From the NCBI RefSeq assembly GCF_900163545.1, contig NZ_FUHW01000052.1:1-64000 (forward strand): a stretch of DNA of 64,000 nt, given 5' to 3'. Shown piece after piece: positions 34,619 through 43,138 of the stretch. Made by a program: the position numbers and the translations under genes. The notes under the pieces were generated by a model, which ran no database searches, was not told the DNA's origin, and saw nothing but the letters and a program-made list of their open reading frames with translations. The DNA comes from Arthrobacter rhombi (lineage in GTDB: Bacteria > Actinomycetota > Actinomycetes > Actinomycetales > Micrococcaceae). Positions within the stretch are counted from its first letter, which is position 1. Each line of letters begins with the position of its first letter.

Positions 34619-35425
34619 ATGAAATGGAATCCTGCCGCCTACGTCCAGTTCGCCAGCCACCGTGACCGCCCCTTCTTCGAACTGATCGCCCGGATCGATG
34701 ACAACGTGCCGGCGCGGGTCGTCGACCTGGGCTGTGGCCCGGGACCGTTGACTGCAGCCCTGGCCGATCGGTGGCCCGAAGCCCACGTCACCGGCTTGGA
34801 TGCCTCACCGGAGATGATCGACAAAGCCACTGCAGATCACCAGCGGCCCCGGCTGGACTTCGCCGAAACCGATGCCGCGACCTGGACCCCCGAGGCGGAG
34901 ACCGACATCCTCATCAGCAATGCGATGATGCAGTGGATTCCCGGACACCGTGAGCTCATGGCGGGATGGCTCGATGCCCTGAAACCGGGGGCATGGTTCG
35001 CCGCTCAGGTTCCGGGGAACTTCCAGGCCCCCTCGCACGCGTTGATGCGTGAACTCGCCGCCACGCCGTATTGGGCCGACCGGCTCCAGGGTTTGGTGCT
35101 GCGCCAGGACGCCGTCGCAGAACCAACCACGTACCTGCGCCTGATGCTCGAACATGCGTTCGAAGCTGATGTGTGGGAGACCACCTACGAACAAATCCTC
35201 CGTGGACCCGACCCGGTGCTCGACTGGGTGCGTGGCACGGCGCTGCGCCCCATTCTCTCGGTGCTGAACGACGCCGATGCCGCCGAGTTCGAAGCGGAGT
35301 ATGCCGCGTTGGTCCGGGACGCCTACCCGCCCTTCACGGGCCCCGAGGGTGAACTGCTGACCATCTTCCCGTTTCGTCGCATCTTCATGGTCGGACGCAA
35401 GGAGACGGCCAGTAGGTTCGGGTGA
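34619..35425 (+). CDS. tam: Trans-aconitate 2-methyltransferase
   Basis: A 268-residue class I methyltransferase. The opening MKWNPAAYVQFASHRDRPFFEL is a close fit to Tam (only its ends need citing: MKWNPAAY and RDRPF), VVDLGCGPGPLT is motif I, and ISNAMMQWIPGH is motif IV with the Tam-typical NAxxQW. The enzyme esterifies trans-aconitate, a spontaneous inhibitor of the citric acid cycle. A perfect SOS-box sequence lies within the gene at 35148-35163. Confidence 0.9.
   Translation: MKWNPAAYVQFASHRDRPFFELIARIDDNVPARVVDLGCGPGPLTAALADRWPEAHVTGLDASPEMIDKATADHQRPRLDFAETDAATWTPEAETDILISNAMMQWIPGHRELMAGWLDALKPGAWFAAQVPGNFQAPSHALMRELAATPYWADRLQGLVLRQDAVAEPTTYLRLMLEHAFEADVWETTYEQILRGPDPVLDWVRGTALRPILSVLNDADAAEFEAEYAALVRDAYPPFTGPEGELLTIFPFRRIFMVGRKETASRFG
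35148..35163. promoter_or_regulatory. Intragenic SOS-box-like palindrome
   Basis: TCGAACATGCGTTCGA, a perfect TCGAAC-N4-GTTCGA, lies inside the tam coding sequence. No promoter elements are obvious around it, so it may be fortuitous. Confidence 0.35.
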
Positions 35426-35535
35426 ACCAGCAGGGGCAAGCTCGCGATTTGAAGCAGACGGAGCAGCCCCTCCCCGTGGTGCCGGTTGGAGTCCGGTAGC
35501 TCATATCCGAGGAAACCTATGGCGGCTCGCGACCG

Positions 35536-36508
35536 CTAGTCACCGATCCCTGCGCACTGCGTGGGGTCTCCCTGCGGCTGGTGCGTTCTATCGATCAGCC
35601 AATTGATCCCGTTCCAATGCATTTCGTACGCGATGGTCCAGTCCGAGCAGTCCTGTTGACCACCCTTGCTGTCCTCCATGTTCTGCAAGGTCTGCAGTTG
35701 GGCGAGGGCTACGACGTCGTCTCCGTATCCACTGACATCGACCAGATTGAATCCGGTCCAATAGGAAGAAGCGAGACCTTCCTGCCATGTCTGCAGCCCG
35801 TCCATGCGCTGCTGCATTTGAGGAGTGAACATATCGAAGGCCGCGTCGTAGGCGCCGTCATTAATGCCCTGCCCGTGGGTTTGCAGACTCTGGGCAATGT
35901 TCGCTGCCTGGTCGTGTTCAGACTCGATGTTGACCTCAACATCGACGCTGCCGGCTATGGCATCTTCGCAGGTGGAAACCGCAACCGGAACGTTTCGTTG
36001 CTGCCATGCCTCGACGGCCTGCGCCGTACGTGGCCCGGAGACAGCGTAGGCCATGCCGTCGACGGACCGCTCGCCGCGTTGGTCCGGGCGCAGGCTCACG
36101 ACACCAACAACGGCACCATCCTGTGTGATGAGCGGGCCGCCGTCACAAGCAAATCATCCGCGATCAGGAAACCCGAGCCGGTGACTCCGCTTTCGCCGGT
36201 GACGACGTGGATTTTTGCTATGCCACTGGTGACCTCCTGCGCAGTCTCTGGCCATGTGGCGGCGGGATCATTGGACGGGGCCGGCGTCGTAGGTGCCTGA
36301 CTCCTTGGCGGCGCCGGGGCCTCCGACGCTGGGGGAGTGGAAGCTCCCGGCGACGAGGAGCCTTCGGGCGCCAGCACCGCTGCCTGCGGCGAGACGGTCA
36401 CCGTCACCGGTGCTGGCCCCCGGATAAGGCGCTGCAACCAGTGACGGCCGTTACGCTGATGGCTCCCAGCACGCCCCACCGGTAGGTGGTTCGGGTCCAC
36501 GGCTTCAT
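35536..36508 (-). pseudogene. Decayed secreted trypsin-like protease with catalytic core deleted
   Basis: From the ATG at 36508 (AGGAG 10 nt before) a lipoprotein signal can be read, with a helix VLGAISVTAV and lipobox-like VTGC. The frame breaks at a run of five G's (plus strand C's 36417-36421); one more G restores it. A Ser/Pro/Thr/Ala-rich linker follows, then the start of a chymotrypsin-fold domain, GVTGSGFLIADDLLVTAA. At 36134-36144 this jumps, out of frame, to GGPLITQDGAVVGVVSL, which in this family lies just after the catalytic Ser. The part holding catalytic His, Asp and Ser is gone. The remaining frame (stop at 35536) encodes an NTF2-like C-terminal domain of about 130 residues. Inactive. 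Confidence 0.82.
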
Positions 36509-36642
36509 GTCGGCCCAACTCCTGATGGTTAGAGCCGCCCGACGGTCGTGGTGGACAGCGCGAAAGTCCCCTCATCCTCGAGCGATCACCCCGGTAAAAC
36601 CAGCATGTCTCGTGCCGGCGATCCCGATGGTGGACCGCCTGG

Positions 36643-37050
36643 TCAGCGATGACCGTAGGCGCCGCCGCTGCTGATCTGGGCCTGTTGGCGTGCATTGAAC
36701 CTGCGTACATCACCGGCGAGCGTGAACAGGTCAATGATCAACATGACCCAGACGGCAATGATGAGCAACCACCCAACCCAGACCAGGGTTAGCAGTCCGC
36801 CGACGAAAGTGAGGCTGAGGTAGGTGACCCCCATACCAACCTTGTCCACGTAGAACTTATGGATCCCGAGGCCGCCCAAGAAAATGAGTAGAACGTAGGC
36901 GAGCCCGACACTTTTGGGATTCATGACCGTGATGTGGGTGACCTGGTGGGGCGGGACCGGGGACAGGGGGCCGGAGTCCGGTGACGGAGTCTGGTGATAG
37001 GCCGTGCCATGGTCCTGGCCGCTGTTTTCGGACTGGTTGGTGTCAGACAT
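36643..37050 (-). CDS. TM2-domain membrane protein
   Basis: A 135-residue protein. A polar, Pro/Ser-rich N-terminus (1-45) is followed by a TM2 domain: VGLAYVLLIFLGGLGIHKFYVDKVGMG, with the conserved GIHKFY turn, and a second helix pair around VWVGWLLIIAVWVMLIIDLF (given here by position, about 50-115). TM2 proteins have no settled bacterial function. Start preceded by GGGGGAA. It lies upstream of the decayed protease gene on the same strand. Confidence 0.88.
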   Translation of the reverse strand: MSDTNQSENSGQDHGTAYHQTPSPDSGPLSPVPPHQVTHITVMNPKSVGLAYVLLIFLGGLGIHKFYVDKVGMGVTYLSLTFVGGLLTLVWVGWLLIIAVWVMLIIDLFTLAGDVRRFNARQQAQISSGGAYGHR

Positions 37051-37187
37051 GTTTCCCCCAAGGATGGATGTGAATGTGAGTTACTCCATAGAGCGTACTG
37101 TTCTCCGAGGTTTTTGGTTCCACCTGACTGCTGTCTGGATTCTCAGGAGACCGTCCCGGGGACATGGCAACCAGATGGCGTGGACGG

Positions 37188-37235
37188 CCAGCTCTACCAA
37201 TCCTTCCCGTGCCGTGTCAGGGGTGGTAGAGCTGG
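37188..37235. repeat. Perfect 12-bp inverted repeat in leader of small gene
   Basis: CCAGCTCTACCA (37188-37199) and TGGTAGAGCTGG (37224-37235) with a 24-nt loop, ending 39 nt before the ATG of the 67-residue gene. There is no T-tract after it. An operator or an RNA leader hairpin are both possible. Confidence 0.6.
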
Positions 37236-37274
37236 GGTCAGCACCGACGGAACACCGCACAGGAGGAACCGGCC

Positions 37275-37478
37275 ATGGAAAACCCACTACCCCGCGCCTA
37301 CCAGAGCTATCTGGAGGGGGCCGAACCAGCCTTCCTCGATACCGTCAGACCCGTCATGCAGGAATCCGTTGCCGAAGGCGAGTACGGGGTTCTCGTGAGG
37401 TTCCTCGGAACTGGCGTCCAAGCCCTGGTTTCGGAGACGGTCCCGTTCGGAGAGGTCCGGGAACTGCATCACGAGTAG
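37275..37478 (+). CDS. 67-residue orphan protein
   Basis: A small acidic soluble protein (many Glu, no hydrophobic helix) with no recognised family. A strong AGGAGG ribosome site 9 nt before the ATG and a hairpin in the leader support it as a real gene. It is convergent with the metallo-hydrolase gene 18 nt downstream. Confidence 0.6.
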   Translation: MENPLPRAYQSYLEGAEPAFLDTVRPVMQESVAEGEYGVLVRFLGTGVQALVSETVPFGEVRELHHE

Positions 37479-37496
37479 GGGCGGCCAGCCAGCGGT

Positions 37497-38168
37497 CTAC
37501 CAGCCGCGCTGCTTCCATTCAGGGAGCTGAGGGCGCTCGGCACCCAGCGTCGTGCCCTGACCGTGACCCGGGTGGACGAATGAGTCATCCGGGTACTGCC
37601 CAAAGAGGCGCTCGGAGACGTCCTCATACAGGGAGGCGAACCGGTCGGTATCGCCTTCGGTGTTCCCCAGCCCTCCAGGGAAGAGGCTGTCACCGCTGAA
37701 GATATGCGTCGGGCCCGAGGGGTCCTCGTAGATGTAGGCGATGGAACCCGGCGTATGACCCCGCAGATGCACGGTTCGCAGATCGAAGCCCTCAACGTTC
37801 CCGATATCGCCCTGGCCGAGGATTACATCGGCTTCTACTCCCGTGGCCGCACGAATACCTTCTGCGTCCTCGGCCCCGCAGGCCGTCCGCGCGCCGGTCT
37901 CATCGGCCAGCTCCCGGAGAGCCCGCACGTGGTCCCAATGTTGGTGGGTGGTGGCGATCAATTCCAGATGCGGGGCCACCGACGCATCTGCGGCGGCGTC
38001 GTGGATGAGGCCGCGGAGTGCCGACGCCTCGTCGGCCGCATCGATCAGCACCTGCGCGCCGGTCCGCTTATGGGTGATGAGGTAGGCGTTGTTGTCCATC
38101 GACGAAACGGACACGCGGCGGATGGTGACCTCCGCCAGGTCATGCAACAGCGAATTCTCTGGGCTCAT
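37497..38168 (-). CDS. MBL-fold metallo-hydrolase (glyoxalase II-like)
   Basis: A 223-residue metallo-beta-lactamase fold protein. ATTHQHWDHVRAL is the metal-binding HxHxDH motif, VHLRGHTPGSIAY supplies the third His, FSGDSLFPGGLG the bridging Asp and FVHPGHGQGTTLG the last His. The closest functional type is hydroxyacylglutathione hydrolase-like thioesterase, but actinobacteria use mycothiol rather than glutathione, so the substrate is open. Confidence 0.9.
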   Translation of the reverse strand: MSPENSLLHDLAEVTIRRVSVSSMDNNAYLITHKRTGAQVLIDAADEASALRGLIHDAAADASVAPHLELIATTHQHWDHVRALRELADETGARTACGAEDAEGIRAATGVEADVILGQGDIGNVEGFDLRTVHLRGHTPGSIAYIYEDPSGPTHIFSGDSLFPGGLGNTEGDTDRFASLYEDVSERLFGQYPDDSFVHPGHGQGTTLGAERPQLPEWKQRGW

Positions 38169-38174
38169 AACGCC

Positions 38175-38180
38175 AGCCTA
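38175..38180 (-). promoter_or_regulatory. -10 element TAGGCT of the metallo-hydrolase gene
   Basis: Six nt before the ATG at 38168 on the minus strand. Confidence 0.6.
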
Positions 38181-38274
38181 GGCGCTGCTCGGAACGAGGG
38201 AAAAGTGGTGACGGGTACTGTGGGTGCACCCGCAGCAACGGCCAGCGACCGGCCCGGATCCCCAAGGAGACCCA

Positions 38275-38652
38275 GTGAATGACGACGTCTTGGACTTTGT
38301 CGCCATCAGCAAGGACGGGCCGGCGAACCCGTACGACCAGATCCGCCAGCAGATCCTCGGAGCTATCGGCTCGGGGAGGCTGGTCCCGGGAACCCGGCTG
38401 ACTTCGGTGCGGGCGCTCGCCGGACGTCTGGGTGTTGCCGTGAACACGGTCGCCCGGGCCTACCGTGAACTTGAACAAGCAGGGGCTGTTGAAACCCGCG
38501 GACGTCACGGAACCGTCGTGCTGGCTACGGGCTCCGAGGGGGACCGCAGGCTTGCTTCAGCGGCCCAGGAATTGGCGACGGAAGCCAAAAGTTGGGGCGT
38601 CGGCGAGGACCGTGCCGTTGAATTTTTGCGGGCAGCCTTCCGCGTGCAGTGA
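38275..38652 (+). CDS. GntR-family regulator, YtrA type
   Basis: A 125-residue protein. PYDQIRQQILGAIGSGRL and TSVRALAGRLGVAVNTVARAY form the winged helix-turn-helix (about 18-75). The effector part is only about 40 helical residues, as in the YtrA subfamily, which usually controls ABC-transporter operons. None lies next to it here, so the target is unclear. The GTG start is placed by AAGGAG 5 nt upstream; the open frame extends 17 codons further without a ribosome site. uvrA follows 87 nt later. Confidence 0.87.
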   Translation: MNDDVLDFVAISKDGPANPYDQIRQQILGAIGSGRLVPGTRLTSVRALAGRLGVAVNTVARAYRELEQAGAVETRGRHGTVVLATGSEGDRRLASAAQELATEAKSWGVGEDRAVEFLRAAFRVQ

Positions 38653-38698
38653 ACACCTCAGGAGCAAACCCGCTGAAACACGGGTAAAACCTTGCCCT

Positions 38699-38714
38699 TC
38701 GAACGTGTGTTCGA
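38699..38714. promoter_or_regulatory. SOS (LexA) box of uvrA
   Basis: TCGAACGTGTGTTCGA is a perfect match to the Gram-positive/actinobacterial LexA box TCGAAC-N4-GTTCGA. It covers the -35 region of the uvrA promoter, whose -10 lies at 38728-38733. Confidence 0.9.
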
Positions 38715-38727
38715 CGCCAAGTTCGAC

Positions 38728-38733
38728 TACTCT
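38728..38733 (+). promoter_or_regulatory. -10 element TACTCT of uvrA
   Basis: Six nt before the GTG at 38740, so the message is probably leaderless. The LexA box lies 14 nt upstream. Confidence 0.65.
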
Positions 38734-38739
38734 GGATCC

Positions 38740-41652
38740 GTGGCTATTTCCTCCAGCGAATTGCAATCCGTTCCCAGCGTTTCCATGGAATCCATTGAGC
38801 GTGCACATGACCGGTCACGCCTTCTCGTCAAGGGTGCCCGGGAACATAACCTGCGCAACGTGGACCTTGACCTGCCGCGGGACGCGATGATCGTCTTCAC
38901 CGGCCTCTCGGGGTCGGGTAAGTCCTCGCTGGCCTTCGACACGATCTTCGCCGAAGGCCAGCGCCGCTATGTCGAATCGCTGTCCGCCTATGCTCGCCAG
39001 TTCCTCGGCCAGGTCGATAAGCCGGACGTGGACTTCATCGAAGGACTGTCCCCGGCAGTCTCGATCGACCAGAAGTCGACGTCGAAGAACCCGCGCTCGA
39101 CGGTCGGGACCATCACCGAAATCTATGACTACATGCGCCTGTTGTGGGCTCGTGTCGGCCACCCGCACTGCCCGGTGTGCCATGAGCCAGTCACCCGGCA
39201 GACGCCGCAGGCCATCGTGGACCAGCTGCTCGAGCTCGAGGACGGGACACGCTTCCAGGTCCTCGCTCCGGTGGTCCGCTCACGTAAGGGCGAATTCGTC
39301 GACCTGTTCAAAGAGCTCGCAGCCAAAGGCTACGCACGGGCCAGGGTCGACGGGGACACCATCCAGCTCAGTGATCCGCCGAAGCTGGGCAAGCAGTACA
39401 AACACACCATAGAGGTCGTCATTGACCGGCTCGTCGCCAAGGATGGCATCCGTCAACGGTTGACGGACTCCATCGAAACGGCTCTGGGTCTGGCCGATGG
39501 CCGCGTGCTCGCCGATTTCGTTGACCTTCCAGAGAAAGACGACGCACGGGTCAGGGCCTTCTCCGAACACCTGGCTTGCCCGAACGAGCACCCGCTGGCC
39601 ATTGATGAGGTCGAACCGCGGTCCTTCTCCTTCAACAATCCCTTTGGCGCCTGCCCCGCATGTACCGGCATCGGCACCCGACTGGAGGTAGACGAAGACC
39701 TGGTCGTCCCCGACCCCGGCAAGACGTTGGCGGAAGGGGCCATTGCGCCGTGGTCGCTGGGCGTTGCCACCACGCAGTACTGGAACCGGCTCCTGAAGGG
39801 TCTGGGCGATGACCTGAAATTCGACCTGGATACCCCCTGGCGCAAATTCACCGATACCCAGCGTGACGCGATCCTCAACGGCAAGGACCATAAGGTCGTC
39901 GTCCAGTACCGCAACCGCTTCGGACGCGAACGCAAATACAGCACCGGTTTCGAAGGCGTCATCCAGTACATCCACCGCAAGCACCTGGAAACCGAATCCG
40001 ATCACGCCCGGGACCGGTACGAGGAATACATGCGGCAGATCCCCTGCCCCGTGTGCAACGGTGCCCGGCTGAACCCTGCCTCGCTATCGGTACTGATCAA
40101 CGGCAAGTCCATTGCCGAAGTTTCCGCCATGCCGATGCGCGAATGCGCCGACTTCCTCAACGCCCTGGTCCTGTCGGGACGAGAAAAGCAGATCGCCCAC
40201 CAGGTACTTATTGAGATCCAGGCCCGGCTGCGCTTTCTCCTCGACGTCGGACTCGAATACTTGAACCTCGAACGGGCCGCCGGCACGCTCTCCGGTGGGG
40301 AGGCGCAACGTATCCGCTTGGCCACCCAGATCGGTTCGGGACTGGTCGGTGTCCTCTACGTCCTGGACGAGCCCTCCATCGGTCTGCACCAGCGCGATAA
40401 CCGACGGCTGATCGAGACGTTGAACCGTCTGCGCGATTTGGGCAACACCTTGATCATCGTCGAGCATGACGAAGACACCATCCACCAGGCCGACTGGATC
40501 GTTGATGTGGGCCCCGGCGCCGGTGAACACGGAGGCACCGTGGTGCATTCAGGCTCGTTGGAAGGCCTGCTGGCCAATACCGATTCGATGACTGGCGACT
40601 ACCTCGCGGGACGGCGCAAGATCGAATTGCCGGCCAAACGCCGCAAGATCGACCGCAAACGCCAGGTCACCGTCGTCGGCGCCCGGGAAAACAACCTGCA
40701 GGATGTGACCGTGAAGTTCCCGCTCGGTGTCCTCACCGGCATCACCGGTGTGAGCGGATCCGGCAAGTCCACGCTGGTCAACGACATCCTCTATAAGGTG
40801 ATGGCCAATCAGCTCAACGGGGCCAAACAGGTGGCCGGGCGGCATACCCGGGTCGAGGGCCTGGACCAGCTCGACAAGGTGGTCCACGTGGACCAAAGCC
40901 CGATCGGTCGGACCCCCCGCTCCAACCCGGCGACCTACACCGGCGTCTTTGACCATGTCCGCAAGCTCTTTGCCGAGACCAATGAGGCCAAGGTGCGCGG
41001 CTACCTGCCGGGGCGCTTCTCCTTCAACGTGAAGGGCGGCCGCTGCGAGTCCTGCTCAGGTGACGGCACGCTGAAGATCGAAATGAACTTCCTGCCCGAC
41101 GTGTATGTGCCTTGCGAGGTCTGCCACGGGGCCCGGTACAACCGTGAAACCCTCGAGGTCCAGTACAAGGGCAAGTCGATCTCCGATGTGCTGAACATGC
41201 CGATCGAGGAGGCCGCCGAGTTCTTCGCCGCCTTCACACCGATCGCACGTCACCTGAAAACGCTGGTGGATGTGGGTCTGGGGTACGTCCGACTGGGTCA
41301 GCCGGCCACCACCCTTTCCGGCGGCGAGGCGCAACGGGTGAAGCTTGCTTCGGAACTGCAGAAGCGTTCGAACGGGCGCAGCATCTATGTCCTCGATGAG
41401 CCGACCACCGGTCTGCACTTTGAGGACATCCGCAAGTTGCTCCTGGTTCTTCAGGGGCTGGTCGACAAGGGCAACACCGTGATCACGATCGAACACAACC
41501 TCGACGTGATCAAGAGCGCTGACTGGGTCATCGATCTCGGCCCCGAAGGCGGTCATGGCGGGGGACAGGTCGTGGCCCAGGGCACCCCCGAACAGGTCGC
41601 GAAGGTCGAAGCCAGCCACACGGGCAGGTTCCTGGCAGAGGTGCTGGGCTAA
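38740..41652 (+). CDS. uvrA: Excinuclease ABC subunit A
   Basis: A 970-residue damage-recognition ATPase with two ABC modules. Walker A motifs GLSGSGKSS (about 55-63) and GVSGSGKST; signature LSGGEAQRI in both modules; and Walker [14 protein letters not shown] and [13 protein letters not shown]. Zinc-binding Cys pairs occur in [29 protein letters not shown] and [13 protein letters not shown] is chosen as start from the promoter spacing; an upstream in-frame ATG at 38692 would lie before the LexA box. Expected to be induced by DNA damage. Confidence 0.97.
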   Translation: MAISSSELQSVPSVSMESIERAHDRSRLLVKGAREHNLRNVDLDLPRDAMIVFTGLSGSGKSSLAFDTIFAEGQRRYVESLSAYARQFLGQVDKPDVDFIEGLSPAVSIDQKSTSKNPRSTVGTITEIYDYMRLLWARVGHPHCPVCHEPVTRQTPQAIVDQLLELEDGTRFQVLAPVVRSRKGEFVDLFKELAAKGYARARVDGDTIQLSDPPKLGKQYKHTIEVVIDRLVAKDGIRQRLTDSIETALGLADGRVLADFVDLPEKDDARVRAFSEHLACPNEHPLAIDEVEPRSFSFNNPFGACPACTGIGTRLEVDEDLVVPDPGKTLAEGAIAPWSLGVATTQYWNRLLKGLGDDLKFDLDTPWRKFTDTQRDAILNGKDHKVVVQYRNRFGRERKYSTGFEGVIQYIHRKHLETESDHARDRYEEYMRQIPCPVCNGARLNPASLSVLINGKSIAEVSAMPMRECADFLNALVLSGREKQIAHQVLIEIQARLRFLLDVGLEYLNLERAAGTLSGGEAQRIRLATQIGSGLVGVLYVLDEPSIGLHQRDNRRLIETLNRLRDLGNTLIIVEHDEDTIHQADWIVDVGPGAGEHGGTVVHSGSLEGLLANTDSMTGDYLAGRRKIELPAKRRKIDRKRQVTVVGARENNLQDVTVKFPLGVLTGITGVSGSGKSTLVNDILYKVMANQLNGAKQVAGRHTRVEGLDQLDKVVHVDQSPIGRTPRSNPATYTGVFDHVRKLFAETNEAKVRGYLPGRFSFNVKGGRCESCSGDGTLKIEMNFLPDVYVPCEVCHGARYNRETLEVQYKGKSISDVLNMPIEEAAEFFAAFTPIARHLKTLVDVGLGYVRLGQPATTLSGGEAQRVKLASELQKRSNGRSIYVLDEPTTGLHFEDIRKLLLVLQGLVDKGNTVITIEHNLDVIKSADWVIDLGPEGGHGGGQVVAQGTPEQVAKVEASHTGRFLAEVLG

Positions 41653-41755
41653 GCTCCGCTGCGGCGTCCGGACGCCGCAGGGGAACCCCGGGAGTATGCC
41701 GCGGTGGGCATGCCTGCCGTGGACTCATGGTGGTTCATGCAACAATATTCCGGTG

Positions 41756-42460
41756 ATGATTCCTGCCCGCACTGTGCTTTTTGACCTCGACGGCACCCTC
41801 GTGGACCCCGCCGGTGGCATCACCGGAGGCATCTTACTCGCCCTTCAACTCAACGGGCTGGAGCACCCGGGCGATGAAGCGTTGAACCTGCTCGTCGGCC
41901 CTCCGTTGGCCATCGGGCTGCTGACGCTGCCCGGAATGACCGAGGAACTCCTGCCACGAGTCATTGCCGACTACCGGGCCGAATACGAGACCCACGGCTT
42001 GGACGCCAGCCGGGTCTATTCCGGAATTCCTGCCTTGCTGGATGATCTCCGCGAGGCAGGGTGCCGGCTCGCCGTCGCGACCTCCAAACCCGAACCGTTG
42101 GCGCGACGGCTCCTGGCCGCCAAGGGTCTCGACGTGTATTTCGATTCCATCCACGGTTCGGCGCCGGAAGAGATTTCCGGATCGCCGGCGACTGCCGGGA
42201 AAACCCGGATCGTGGCTGCCGCGTTGCAGGCCAGCGGAGGGGGAACCGAGAACACCGTCATGGTCGGGGACCGCCTCTACGACGTCGAAGGCGCCCGGAA
42301 CAACGGTTTGAAAGCCATCGGCGTTTCCTGGGGCTTCGCCGCAGCAGGCGAACTGGAAGCGGCGGGTGCAGTCGCCGTCGTTCACTCTCCCAAGGAACTG
42401 GGGCACCTCCTTGATTCCGCCGCCATCGACGCGGGAACACACCGGGGGGCTTCCGCCTAG
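41756..42460 (+). CDS. HAD-family phosphatase, phosphoglycolate phosphatase-like
   Basis: A 234-residue HAD hydrolase: TVLFDLDGTLVDPAG (motif I, nucleophile Asp10), VATSKPEPLARRLL (motif II/III), VMVGDRLYDVEGARNNG (motif IV). The cap between is of the Gph type. It most likely removes phosphate from a small metabolite such as phosphoglycolate formed by DNA repair, which fits its place between uvrA and uvrC, but that is inference. The next gene starts at the very next base. Confidence 0.88.
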   Translation: MIPARTVLFDLDGTLVDPAGGITGGILLALQLNGLEHPGDEALNLLVGPPLAIGLLTLPGMTEELLPRVIADYRAEYETHGLDASRVYSGIPALLDDLREAGCRLAVATSKPEPLARRLLAAKGLDVYFDSIHGSAPEEISGSPATAGKTRIVAAALQASGGGTENTVMVGDRLYDVEGARNNGLKAIGVSWGFAAAGELEAAGAVAVVHSPKELGHLLDSAAIDAGTHRGASA

Positions 42461-43129
42461 ATGGGGATGTTCGAAGGTGTCCGCGCCGGTTTTCGCGCAA
42501 CGATCCGTACGCTCTGCCGCCCAACGATTACCGGGTTGGAGAACGTGCCCACCGAGGGCCCGTTCATCATCGCCTCCAACCACCTGTCGTTTCTGGACAG
42601 CATCATCATTCAGGCGATCTGCCCGCGCCCGGTCGCCTTCTTCGCGAAAGCCGAATACTTCACCACGCCGGGAGTGAAAGGCCGGGCGATGAAGGCCTTC
42701 TTCGAGTCCGTGGGTTCGATCCCCGTGGAACGCGGGGAACAGGCAGCCAGCGTCGCCGCATTGGACTCCCTGGTGGACCTGCTGGAATCGGGCCAAGGGG
42801 TCGGGATCTATCCCGAAGGAACTCGCTCACGGGACGGCCGGCTGTACCGGGGGAGAACGGGTGTGGGCTGGCTGGCCCTTTCCACGGGCGCGCCGGTGGT
42901 GCCCGTGGGCCTGATTGGCACCGAGCGTCTGCAGGCTGCGGGAAGCAACAGAATCGTCCCGCATCAGTTCACGCTGTCGGTGGGGGAGCCCCTGCAGTTC
43001 GAACATGTCGGGCGGAAGCACCCCCTGCCGCAACGACGTCAGGCCACCGACGCGATCGTCGAGGCGATCGCCGAACTCAGCGGCCAGGAACGGTCAGGCA
43101 ACTACAACCAGTCGCCGCCGGCGGAGTAG
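42461..43129 (+). CDS. plsC: 1-acyl-sn-glycerol-3-phosphate acyltransferase
   Basis: A 222-residue acyltransferase that makes phosphatidic acid for membrane lipids. SNHLSFLDSI is the HX4D motif, VAFFAKAEYF and VGSIPVERG the second block, IYPEGTRSRDGRLYRG the third and APVVPVGLIGT the fourth. It begins directly after the stop of the phosphatase gene. Confidence 0.92.
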   Translation: MGMFEGVRAGFRATIRTLCRPTITGLENVPTEGPFIIASNHLSFLDSIIIQAICPRPVAFFAKAEYFTTPGVKGRAMKAFFESVGSIPVERGEQAASVAALDSLVDLLESGQGVGIYPEGTRSRDGRLYRGRTGVGWLALSTGAPVVPVGLIGTERLQAAGSNRIVPHQFTLSVGEPLQFEHVGRKHPLPQRRQATDAIVEAIAELSGQERSGNYNQSPPAE

Positions 43130-43132
43130 CGT
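43127..43132 (+). promoter_or_regulatory. -10 element TAGCGT of uvrC
   Basis: Six nt before the ATG at 43139. It overlaps the plsC stop codon. Confidence 0.55.
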
Positions 43133-43138
43133 TGGGGT

